The notes under the pieces were generated by a model. That model was not told where the DNA came from. It did not search any database and worked only from the letters and a program-made list of their open reading frames with translations. Shown here piece by piece: positions 1-5,071 of a stretch of 5,071 nt of DNA (the first letter of the stretch is position 1; every line of letters starts with the position of its first letter). This DNA is from Alphaproteobacteria bacterium (GTDB lineage Bacteria; Pseudomonadota; Alphaproteobacteria; JAJTHO01). The DNA lies in NCBI GenBank assembly GCA_021297975.1, contig JAJTHO010000133.1, positions 1-5,071 of the forward strand, in the 5' to 3' direction. The position numbers and the translations under genes were made by a program.

Positions 1-279
1 GGCTACGGCTATGCCGACGGCTATCCGCGCCATCTTTCCGGCAAAGGCTTTGTTGTTATAAACAAACAGCGCTGCGCTATGCTCGGGCGCGTCTCGATGG
101 ATCTCATTACGGTGGATGTAACGCCGTTAGAAAACCTTCCCGAAAGCGCGCAGATTTATGGCAACGGCTATACGATTTTAGACGCCGCGCGGGACGCAGG
201 TACCATCGGCTATGAAATCCTCACCAGACTTGGCAAGCGCAGCAAATGGGTGTATGAGCCCCTCACGGAGATACGATAA
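1..279 (+). CDS. alr: Alanine racemase, C-terminal part (5' truncated by the window)
   Basis: Alanine racemase is a cytoplasmic PLP enzyme that interconverts L- and D-alanine and supplies D-Ala for peptidoglycan. Reading from base 1 in frame gives 92 residues up to TAA at 277-279. They match the C-terminal beta domain of fold-type III alanine racemases: GYADGYPR at residues 3-10, GRVSMDL at about 29-35 (the Met-Asp loop near the substrate site), and GTIGYEILTRLGKR at about 67-80, where the Tyr is expected to contact the PLP phosphate. The PLP-binding Lys and the catalytic Tyr that lies shortly before GYADG are upstream of the window, so activity cannot be judged. The ATG at 79 is internal (Met of the conserved CAMLGR stretch) and not a start. 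The gene ends sharing one base with the next start, so it is the promoter-proximal member of an alr–mlaE–mlaF operon. Family assignment is confident. Catabolic (DadX) versus biosynthetic (Alr) use cannot be told from this part; the operon context favours Alr. Confidence 0.93.
   Translation, partial: GYGYADGYPRHLSGKGFVVINKQRCAMLGRVSMDLITVDVTPLENLPESAQIYGNGYTILDAARDAGTIGYEILTRLGKRSKWVYEPLTEIR
267..270 (+). promoter_or_regulatory. Shine-Dalgarno site for the MlaE-type permease
   Basis: GGAG lies 8 bases before the ATG at 279, inside the last codons of alr. It supports that start and suggests that translation of the permease is coupled to termination of alr at TAATG. Confidence 0.6.
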
Positions 280-1055
280 TGCAGGCACTATTACAGCCCA
301 TTGGCGCAACGATGCTGGGCTTTTGTGAGGCAACGGGGCGCTTTGCCTGGTTCGCAGCGGTATCCGTCATGCATTGCTTTCGCCCGCCATGGTTTGCGCG
401 TAATATCCGCAAACAATTCATCGAGATGGGTTTTTATTCGCTGCCCGTTGTTGGGCTGACTGCCGCCTTTTCCGGCATGGTGCTGGCGCTGCAAAGCTAT
501 AGCGGTTTTGCCCGTTTTAACGCCGAGGGCGCGATTGCAACGGTGGTGGCGCTGTCTGTTACGCGGGAGCTGGGGCCCGTGCTTGCTGGCCTGATGGTCG
601 CAGGCCGCATCGGCGCGGCGATTGCCGCAGAGCTTGGCACGATGCGGGTTACTGAGCAGATTGACGCGCTCAGTACGTTGTCAACCAACCCTTATAAATA
701 CCTGATTGCGCCGCGCATTATTGCAGGCACGCTCTGCCTGCCGCTGCTGGTTTTCATCGCCGATGTTATAGGCATTTTTGGCGGCTTTCTCATTGGGGTG
801 TACCAGCTTGATTTTAACGCGGCGGGCTATATCAAAAGCACGCTGGATACGCTGAAATTTCTGGATGTGTTTTCTGGGCTTGTGAAGGCCGCCGTGTTTG
901 GCTTTATCATCACGCTAATGGGCTGTTATCAGGGTTTTCATTCACGTGGCGGAGCGCAGGGTGTTGGCGCAGCAACAACCAACGCAGTGGTTGCGGCCTC
1001 CATTCTGATTTTGATTTCAAACTTCCTCATCACAGCGGCGTTCTTCGGCAAATGA
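279..1055 (+). CDS. mlaE: MlaE-family phospholipid ABC transporter permease
   Basis: MlaE is the inner-membrane permease of the Mla system, which moves phospholipids between inner and outer membrane and keeps the outer leaflet asymmetric. The 258-residue product has the usual family length (about 255-265). An amphipathic N-terminal segment (about 1-45) precedes hydrophobic segments at about 52-72, 85-118, 142-175, 198-217 and 235-256. The family hallmark is at 96-131: RELGPVLAGLMVAGRIGA followed by AAELGTMRVTEQIDAL, the cytoplasmic coupling region that contacts the ATPase. A second conserved block at 224-238 reads GGAQGVGAATTNAVV. The start ATG shares its A with the alr stop and has GGAG 8 bases upstream. 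The stop overlaps the next gene by four bases (ATGA), so permease and ATPase are very likely made together. Plastid TGD1 and mycobacterial YrbE permeases share the fold; here the following MlaF-type ATPase points to Mla. No MlaD gene follows. Confidence 0.93.
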   Translation: MQALLQPIGATMLGFCEATGRFAWFAAVSVMHCFRPPWFARNIRKQFIEMGFYSLPVVGLTAAFSGMVLALQSYSGFARFNAEGAIATVVALSVTRELGPVLAGLMVAGRIGAAIAAELGTMRVTEQIDALSTLSTNPYKYLIAPRIIAGTLCLPLLVFIADVIGIFGGFLIGVYQLDFNAAGYIKSTLDTLKFLDVFSGLVKAAVFGFIITLMGCYQGFHSRGGAQGVGAATTNAVVAASILILISNFLITAAFFGK

Positions 1056-1816
1056 CAACAGCAAAAATCAGCATCCGCGATCTCTACAAATCCTTTGGCA
1101 AAAAGCATGTGCTAAACGGCGTCAATCTGAATATCCAACAGGGCGAATCGGTGGTTATTATCGGCGGCTCAGGCACGGGAAAATCGGTGCTGCTGAAAAA
1201 CATTCTGGGGCTGCAAGAACCCGACAAAGGGCAAATCCTGATTAACGGCGAGGACACAACCCACATCAGCGGCAGCGCCCGCGAAAAGGCCAACGCCAAA
1301 ATCGGCATGCTGTTTCAGGGCGCAGCGCTGTTTGATAGCCTGCCGGTTTGGGAAAACGTAAGCTTTGGTCTGATTCAAGGCCAGCATATCAGCCGCACGG
1401 ACGCGAAATCCATCGCCATTGAAACGCTCGGCAAAGTGGGGCTGTCAAAGGACGTTGCCGATTTATACCCGATTGAGCTGTCCGGCGGGATGCAAAAGCG
1501 CGTGGGGTTGGCGCGCGCCATTGCCGCAAAGCCGGACATCATCTTTTTTGATGAGCCGACCACCGGGCTTGATCCCATCATGGCCGATGTGATTAACGAG
1601 CTGATTGTGAAATGCGTGCGCGATCTCGGCGCAACGGCGCTGTCCATCACCCACGATATGGCCAGCGTGCGCAAAATCGCGGATCGGGTTGTGATGCTGT
1701 ATCAGGGCAAGGTTATCTGGAGCGGCTCGGTCAAAGACATCGACCGCACGGATAATGCCTATGTGCTGCAATTTGTACAGGGGCTGAGTAAAGGGCCGAT
1801 ACAGCTTGCGGTTTAA
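1052..1816 (+). CDS. mlaF: MlaF-family phospholipid ABC transporter ATP-binding protein
   Basis: Cytoplasmic ATPase that powers the MlaE permease. The 254 residues contain a full ABC nucleotide-binding domain: Walker A GGSGTGKS at 38-45, Q-loop Gln89 within GMLFQGAALFDSLPVWENV (a wording typical of the MlaF/Mkl branch), signature LSGGM at 143-147, Walker B IIFFDEP at 163-169 with catalytic Glu168, D-loop TGLD at 171-174, and switch His201 in SITHDM. All catalytic residues are present, so it should be active. After His201 come the usual DRVVMLYQGKVIWSG strand-turn and a short tail, with no extra domain. The ATG at 1052 overlaps the permease stop (ATGA). There is no clear ribosome-binding site of its own, consistent with translational coupling. 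The gene ends the operon and converges on radA across a 161-base gap filled by a compound palindrome. Old annotations call such proteins ribonucleotide transport ATPase Mkl; lipid transport is better supported. Confidence 0.93.
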   Translation: MTTAKISIRDLYKSFGKKHVLNGVNLNIQQGESVVIIGGSGTGKSVLLKNILGLQEPDKGQILINGEDTTHISGSAREKANAKIGMLFQGAALFDSLPVWENVSFGLIQGQHISRTDAKSIAIETLGKVGLSKDVADLYPIELSGGMQKRVGLARAIAAKPDIIFFDEPTTGLDPIMADVINELIVKCVRDLGATALSITHDMASVRKIADRVVMLYQGKVIWSGSVKDIDRTDNAYVLQFVQGLSKGPIQLAV

Positions 1817-1837
1817 AAGTGTGTATCTTTTTCTTTC

Positions 1838-1960
1838 GTGACGTCATTCCGAGCCAACAAAACCACAAGGTTTTGTGCCGCCGAGGAATCTCCTGGTTAT
1901 TTTGAGGGAGATCCTTCGACTCTGCAAAACCTAGCGGTTTTGCGCTGCTCAGGATGACGC
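1838..1960 (+). repeat. Compound palindromic repeat, copy A
   Basis: Seen directly: an outer stem pairs CGTCATTCCGAGC (1842-1854) with GCTCAGGATGACG (1947-1959), 11 of 13 positions complementary plus one G-U. Inside are three further stems. Hairpin 1 is ACAAAACC/GGTTTTGT (1857-1864 with 1869-1876, loop ACAA). The middle stem is GGAATCTCC (1885-1893) with GGAGATCC (1907-1914), closing an AT-rich loop TGGTTATTTTGA. Hairpin 3 is GCAAAACC/GGTTTTGC (1924-1931 with 1936-1943, loop TAGC). The whole folds as a cloverleaf-like palindrome made of smaller palindromes. It fills the gap between the convergent mlaF and radA 3' ends, so it may stabilise or end both transcripts, though neither strand shows a good U-tract. 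It carries no ORF. It looks like a member of a dispersed, REP- or MITE-like non-coding family; copy B at 3508-3621 is its inverted relative. Confidence 0.85.
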
Positions 1961-1977
1961 GCTTGTAATGGAGGGTA

Positions 1978-3327
1978 TCAGGTTAATAGCCCCCGCAGCG
2001 CCCGAACTTCCCCCACCGGCGCAATGGTTAGCCCCGCCGGTGCGGCTGTCCCACTTGCGGTAAACGCATGGCTGAAGCCTAATTTGACCGCCTCTTTCAG
2101 CCGCGTGTCGGGCTGCCCCACGCGGCGTACCTCACCCGACAAACCAATCTCCCCGAAAAACACTGCCTCCGCCGGGGCGGGCGTGTTTGTCCAGGCAGAG
2201 ACCAGCGCCGCGGCAACCGCCAAATCCGCCGCGGGTTCGGTGATTTTCAGGCCGCCCGCAACGTTGAGGTACACTTCTTTGTCGGTAAAGCTAATCCCGC
2301 CGCGTGTCTCTAAAACAGCCAGCAGCATGGCAAGGCGATTGTTATCCCAGCCCACTGTCGTGCGCCGCGGCGTGCCGTAGGGCGCGGGCGCAACAAGGGC
2401 TTGAATCTCAACCAGCAGTGGCCGCGTGCCCTCAACTCCGGCAAAGACCGCGCTGCCGGATACCGCCTGCTGCCGCCCGGATAGAAACAGCGCCGAGGGG
2501 TTGTTGACCTCCGCAAGGCCGCTGTCGCCCATGCTGAACACGCCGATTTCATCCGTTGCGCCAAAGCGGTTTTTTACGGTGCGGAGAATGCGGTAGGCAT
2601 GGCCTCTATCACCCTCAAAATACAGCACGGCATCCACCATGTGCTCCAGCACCTTCGGGCCCGCAATCGCGCCGTCTTTCGTGACGTGCCCAACAATCAA
2701 TACAATGCAATCGTGTTTTTTCGCAGCGCGTATCAGCTCATGTGCGCACAGCCGCACCTGCGCCACGGTTCCCGGCGCGGAATCGAGGATATCGGCATAG
2801 AGCGTCTGAATCGAATCGACCACCACCAGCTTAAGCTCTTTGTTATCCTCCATCGCCGCCAGAATTTCCCGCACGTCTGTTGCCGCAGCCAGCCCCAGCG
2901 GCGCAGATTCAACCCCCAATCGCCGCGCGCGAAGGCGCACCTGCGCGACCGATTCCTCACCCGTTACATATAAACACGACACCTGATGCGATAATTTAGC
3001 CGCGAGTTGCAGCAGCAGTGTTGATTTACCAATCCCCGGATCCCCGCCCACAAGAAACGCCGCGCCAGCAACCAAGCCCCCGCCACACACCCGGTCAAAT
3101 TCGGGAATACCGCTAAGGAGTCGGGGGGGCGGAATTTCACTCGCGCCAAGGCTTACAATCGGCATCGTGCCGCGCCCCTTCAGGCTTAAGCCCTGACCGG
3201 GTTTATCCGCAGGCGGGCGCTCTTCTACAAGAGTATTCCACGCGCCGCAACCCGCGCATTGACCTTGCCATTTGTTATGAGCAGTGCCGCAGGCGGCGCA
3301 CACGAAGAGTTTTTTATCCTTGGCCAT
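1978..3327 (-). CDS. radA: DNA repair/recombination protein RadA (Sms)
   Basis: RadA is a RecA-like, DnaB-like helicase that drives branch migration of recombination intermediates with RecA. From the ATG at 3327 (MAKDKKLF) it is 449 residues, normal for the family. Order of parts: C4 zinc finger with Cys10, Cys13, Cys24 and Cys27 (CAACG...CAGCG); Walker A GGDPGIGKST at about 94-103; Walker B VVVDS at about 168-172; the RadA-specific KNRFG motif at 252-256; then a C-terminal Lon-protease-like domain with YLNVAGGLKITEPAADLAVA at about 353-372. Where Lon has its catalytic Ser (GPSAG), this protein reads EPAAD, so it should be protease-dead, as is normal for RadA. A GTG at 3351 would add eight residues (MRLGLQQH). 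I prefer the ATG because homologues start with MAK just before the zinc finger. Neither start has a clear Shine-Dalgarno site. The gene lies opposite to alr–mlaEF, is bracketed by two related palindromes, and has a terminator hairpin just before its start. Confidence 0.96.
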   Translation of the reverse strand: MAKDKKLFVCAACGTAHNKWQGQCAGCGAWNTLVEERPPADKPGQGLSLKGRGTMPIVSLGASEIPPPRLLSGIPEFDRVCGGGLVAGAAFLVGGDPGIGKSTLLLQLAAKLSHQVSCLYVTGEESVAQVRLRARRLGVESAPLGLAAATDVREILAAMEDNKELKLVVVDSIQTLYADILDSAPGTVAQVRLCAHELIRAAKKHDCIVLIVGHVTKDGAIAGPKVLEHMVDAVLYFEGDRGHAYRILRTVKNRFGATDEIGVFSMGDSGLAEVNNPSALFLSGRQQAVSGSAVFAGVEGTRPLLVEIQALVAPAPYGTPRRTTVGWDNNRLAMLLAVLETRGGISFTDKEVYLNVAGGLKITEPAADLAVAAALVSAWTNTPAPAEAVFFGEIGLSGEVRRVGQPDTRLKEAVKLGFSHAFTASGTAAPAGLTIAPVGEVRALRGLLT

Positions 3328-3349
3328 GTGTTGTTGTAGGCCAAGCCGC

Positions 3350-3385
3350 ACAAAATAAAAACCCCGAAGATTTTACCTCCGGGGT
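3350..3385 (-). terminator. Rho-independent terminator (minus strand) between ftsZ and radA
   Basis: Read on the minus strand, ACCCCGGAGG (3385-3376) pairs with TCTTCGGGGT (3370-3361) across a TAAAA loop: ten base pairs, eight Watson-Crick and two G-U, with a GC-rich base. TTTTTATTTT follows at once, completing the 36-base unit at about 3350. It has the right polarity to end the ftsZ transcript, about 260 bases past that stop codon. The plus strand shows the hairpin but no U-tract, so it acts one way. It lies 34 bases ahead of the radA ATG, so any radA promoter is either squeezed into that gap or lies upstream and must read through it. Confidence 0.85.
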
Positions 3386-3434
3386 GCAGTTCATTGATGG
3401 AGCGACATCATGGTTTCACTATGCCATAAAGGTG

Positions 3435-3449
3435 TAAACGAATGGTTAA
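3435..3449 (-). promoter_or_regulatory. Possible CtrA-like motif TTAA-N7-TTTA
   Basis: On the minus strand TTAA, seven bases and TTTA appear, one mismatch from the TTAA-N7-TTAA box bound by the alphaproteobacterial cell-cycle regulator CtrA. It lies upstream of radA and downstream of ftsZ. In an AT-rich stretch such a match can occur by chance, so this is only a candidate. Confidence 0.2.
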
Positions 3450-3471
3450 AAACGAGAATATCGACGGAAAT

Positions 3472-3500
3472 ATTCTACCTATTAGTTATTTCATCTTTAA
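3472..3500 (-). promoter_or_regulatory. Possible sigma-70-type promoter for radA
   Basis: On the minus strand TTAAAG (3500-3495; three of six to TTGACA) is followed after 17 bases by TAGAAT (3477-3472; five of six to TATAAT). Transcription would begin near 3465 and give a leader of about 140 bases that crosses the terminator at 3350-3385 before reaching radA. The -35 match is poor, so the call rests on the -10, the spacing and the AT-rich setting. Confidence 0.25.
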
Positions 3501-3507
3501 GTAAATG

Positions 3508-3621
3508 GGTCATCTCGACCGAAAGCCGCCGAGCGGCTGGAGTGGAGATATCTCTCTCAGAATAAAGGGAGATCTCTCGACTGCGCAAGGCTCAGCCTTG
3601 CTGCGCTCGAGATGACGTCAC
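3508..3621 (-). repeat. Compound palindromic repeat, copy B (inverted relative to copy A)
   Basis: Seen directly: a perfect ten-base outer stem GTCATCTCGA (3509-3518) with TCGAGATGAC (3607-3616) encloses three more stems. These are AGCCGC/GCGGCT (3524-3529 with 3533-3538), GAGATATCTCTC (3545-3556) with GGGAGATCTCTC (3567-3578; two mismatches), and GCAAGGCT/AGCCTTGC (3585-3592 with 3594-3601). The plan is that of copy A. Read on the minus strand it also shares sequence with A: terminus GTGACGTCATCTCGAGC against GTGACGTCATTCCGAGC, and central segment TTTATTCTGAGAGAGAT against TTATTTTGAGGGAGAT. It begins 25 bases after the ftsZ stop, so it will be transcribed in the ftsZ mRNA tail and could protect that 3' end. 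No ORF is present. Confidence 0.85.
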
Positions 3622-3646
3622 TTTCTGTAAAAAATACATCCTACGC

Positions 3647-5071
3647 TCAGTTCGCCTGGCGACGCAGGAAAGCCGGGATATCCAGCTCATCTTGCGGGGC
3701 TTTTGCCGGGGCTGTCTGGCTTGAAGCCGCCGACGTTTGCGCGGCAGGCGCGGGCTGCGCGGCTGGTTTTTGCTGCTCCGGTACAAAACGCCCGGTGCGG
3801 CCAGCCGTTCCGGTCATCCGTTCGAAAAAGGATAAGCTACCCCGGCTGGAACCAGCGGCGGCGCGTTCTTGGGCGATATCGGCATTGGTGTACATCACCG
3901 GGGCTGCGGCAAGTTCGGCCTCAACCAGCTCTGGCACGACAACAGCAACCGGCGGGGTGAACGCCGATTCAAATACAGGGGCGGCTTGCTGCGGCGCTGG
4001 GCTTGTGGTGGCGGCTTGTTGTTGACGCAGCGCCTCAACTGCCTGCGCTTCGGCGGTACGCGGCGCTGTCGCAATAGCACCTTTAGCTGCTTGCGCTGCG
4101 GTGGCGGCTACTTTGTTGCCGCTTGCTGCTGGGGTTGTAATACGGCGCACGGCCTGGTTATAGCCGTAACCGCTGCGATCATCGCTGCTGGTGCCGTCTG
4201 TATCGGGAAAGCGGCGCACGCTTTCGGAATCAATACCGGTTGCCACAATCGACAGCCGAACTTTGCCGTCCATGTTTTGATCAAACGTTGTGCCAAAAAT
4301 AATGTTGGCGAGCGGGTCAACCTCATCACGGATGCGGTTCACCGCTTCGTCAATTTCATACATGGTGATGTCGTAGCCGCTGGTGATGTTAATAAGGACG
4401 CCCTTTGCGCCTTTCATGGAGACATCATCAAGCAGCGGATTGGAAATCGCCGCCTCTGCGGCGCGGAGCGCCCGGCCTTGGCCATCACCCTCACCCGTGC
4501 CCATCATTGCCTTGCCCATTTCAATCATCACGGTGCGAATATCGGCAAAATCAAGGTTCACGAGACCCGGCATCACCATCAAATCGGTAATCCCGCGCAC
4601 GCCCGCACACAGCACATCATCGGCCATTTTAAAGGCATCGGCAAAGGTGGTTTTCTCATTGGCAATGCGGAAAAGATTTTGATTCGGAATGATAATCAGC
4701 GTGTCAACCACCTGCTGCAGCTCATCAATGCCCTGTTCGGCCATGCGCATGCGATGGTTGCCTTCAAAATGAAAGGGCTTCGTGACAACACCAATAGTGA
4801 GGATACCTGCATCACGTGCCGCACGCGCAATAACCGGCGCTGATCCTGTCCCCGTGCCGCCGCCCATGCCGGCGGTGATAAACACCATGTTGCTGCCCGC
4901 GAGGTATTCCATCATCTCATCGAGCGCTTCTTCCGCCGCTGCGCGGCCAATTTCCGGGCGTGATCCAGCGCCTAAGCCCCGCGTGATGCTGTTCCCCAGT
5001 TGCAGGCGCACGGGGCAAAGCGACTGCCCCAAGGCTTGCGAGTCCGTATTGGCGACGATGAAATCCACACC
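3647..5071 (-). CDS. ftsZ: Cell division protein FtsZ (5' end outside the window)
   Basis: FtsZ is the tubulin-like GTPase that polymerises into the cytokinetic ring. The frame is open to the window edge and begins GVDFIVANTD, the usual FtsZ strand about 40-50 residues from the N terminus. The GTG at 5068 is the Val of that motif, not a start. Numbering from that Val: tubulin signature GMGGGTGTGSAP at 67-78, T7 synergy loop NLDFADIRT at 171-179 with the Asp residues that complete the neighbour's GTPase site, and the C-terminal subdomain ending near 285 (SIVATGID). A long Ala/Gln/Pro-rich linker (about 285-458) follows, broken by an island SLSFFERMTG at 411-420. The conserved tail DELDIPAFLRRQAN (460-473) is the FtsA/membrane-anchor binding peptide in its alphaproteobacterial form. 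All visible active-site parts are intact. The downstream neighbour on the same strand is radA, separated by a palindrome and a terminator, so the two are probably not a simple operon. Confidence 0.97.
   Translation of the reverse strand, partial: GVDFIVANTDSQALGQSLCPVRLQLGNSITRGLGAGSRPEIGRAAAEEALDEMMEYLAGSNMVFITAGMGGGTGTGSAPVIARAARDAGILTIGVVTKPFHFEGNHRMRMAEQGIDELQQVVDTLIIIPNQNLFRIANEKTTFADAFKMADDVLCAGVRGITDLMVMPGLVNLDFADIRTVMIEMGKAMMGTGEGDGQGRALRAAEAAISNPLLDDVSMKGAKGVLINITSGYDITMYEIDEAVNRIRDEVDPLANIIFGTTFDQNMDGKVRLSIVATGIDSESVRRFPDTDGTSSDDRSGYGYNQAVRRITTPAASGNKVAATAAQAAKGAIATAPRTAEAQAVEALRQQQAATTSPAPQQAAPVFESAFTPPVAVVVPELVEAELAAAPVMYTNADIAQERAAAGSSRGSLSFFERMTGTAGRTGRFVPEQQKPAAQPAPAAQTSAASSQTAPAKAPQDELDIPAFLRRQAN

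Larger units (their letters stand above)
3328..3646. other. Intergenic region between ftsZ and radA
   Basis: These 319 bases hold no convincing gene on either strand. Read on the minus strand from ftsZ toward radA, the order is: 25 bases of spacer after the ftsZ stop, compound palindrome B, an AT-rich stretch (about 3411-3507) with a weak promoter-like pair and a TTAA-N7-TTTA motif, a six-residue open frame (MMSLHQ, 3391-3411), a strong hairpin terminator, and a 23-base leader ahead of the radA ATG. The base composition from 3411 to 3507 is clearly more AT-rich than the neighbouring genes, as expected of a regulatory region. Confidence 0.8.

Noticed and set aside
1375..1771. Minus-strand frames of about 100 codons opposite mlaF
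   Set aside because: They lie wholly within a fully conserved ABC ATPase gene on the other strand and have no family features.
1839..1846. TGACGTCA (also at 3613-3620) as a transcription-factor operator
   Set aside because: Both copies sit exactly at the homologous end of the two palindromic repeats, so shared descent of the repeat explains them.
3328..3351. GTG at 3351 as the radA start (eight extra residues)
   Set aside because: The extension MRLGLQQH is not expected in RadA, abuts the terminator U-tract and has no ribosome-binding site; the ATG at 3327 gives the usual MAK start.
3391..3411. Six-codon minus-strand frame (MMSLHQ) just ahead of the terminator, as an attenuator leader peptide
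   Set aside because: The position is suggestive, but there is no Shine-Dalgarno site, no run of regulatory codons and no alternative antiterminator pairing that I can see.
3508..3621. Palindrome B as a tRNA or other structured RNA gene
   Set aside because: The cloverleaf look comes from nested palindromes. Arm lengths, the T-loop GTTCRANNC sequence and an anticodon stem do not fit a tRNA, and the related copy A shows it is a repeat family.
1838..3621. Composite transposon carrying radA between inverted ends
   Set aside because: No transposase is present, no target-site duplication is visible, and radA is a core gene with ordinary composition; the repeats are better treated as separate copies of a dispersed palindrome.
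3612..4025. Plus-strand frame of 137 codons starting inside palindrome B
   Set aside because: It is mostly antisense to the ftsZ linker. The Ala/Ser/Gly-rich product mirrors the linker's biased codons and there is no ribosome-binding site.
3869..4843. Long open frame (324 codons) on the plus strand
   Set aside because: It is antisense to ftsZ. Its translation is rich in His, Arg, Cys and Asn with no recognisable domain, whereas the minus strand gives a perfect FtsZ. It arises from the codon bias of ftsZ.

Overview
The window reads as chromosomal core-genome DNA of an alphaproteobacterium with moderate-to-high GC content. The best evidence is the FtsZ carboxyl end (DELDIPAFLRRQAN), a tail I know from alphaproteobacterial FtsZ, and an alr–(mlaE–mlaF)–radA neighbourhood that resembles that class. 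I cannot name a genus.

Layout. Positions 1-279 (+) are the 3' end of alanine racemase, cut by the window start. It runs straight into an MlaE-type permease (279-1055, +; stop and start share one base, TAATG) and an MlaF-type ATPase (1052-1816, +; ATGA overlap). These three form a tightly packed, translationally coupled operon end linking D-alanine supply for peptidoglycan with phospholipid transport between the membranes. No MlaD (MCE) gene follows. Next come a compound palindromic repeat (about 1838-1960), radA on the minus strand (1978-3327), and a 319-base non-coding stretch. That stretch holds a minus-strand hairpin-plus-U-tract terminator (3350-3385), an AT-rich possible promoter region, and a second compound palindrome (about 3508-3621). 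ftsZ (3647-5071, -) follows; it has its 3' end but lacks its first few dozen codons, which lie beyond the window.

The genes are housekeeping: cell-wall precursor (Alr), outer-membrane lipid asymmetry (MlaE/MlaF), recombination intermediate processing (RadA) and the division ring (FtsZ). I see no defence system, phage, CRISPR array or insertion sequence.

The most interesting structure is non-coding. The two compound palindromes are related to each other in opposite orientation: they share a terminus (GTGACGTCAT...CGAGC) and a central loop (TTATTYTGAG). They bracket radA together with its terminator and upstream region. Since radA lies opposite to alr–mlaEF, this pair could mark, or have caused, a small inversion. 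The terminator lying only 23-34 bases ahead of the radA start is a second oddity, and suggests either an attenuated leader or read-through from ftsZ.
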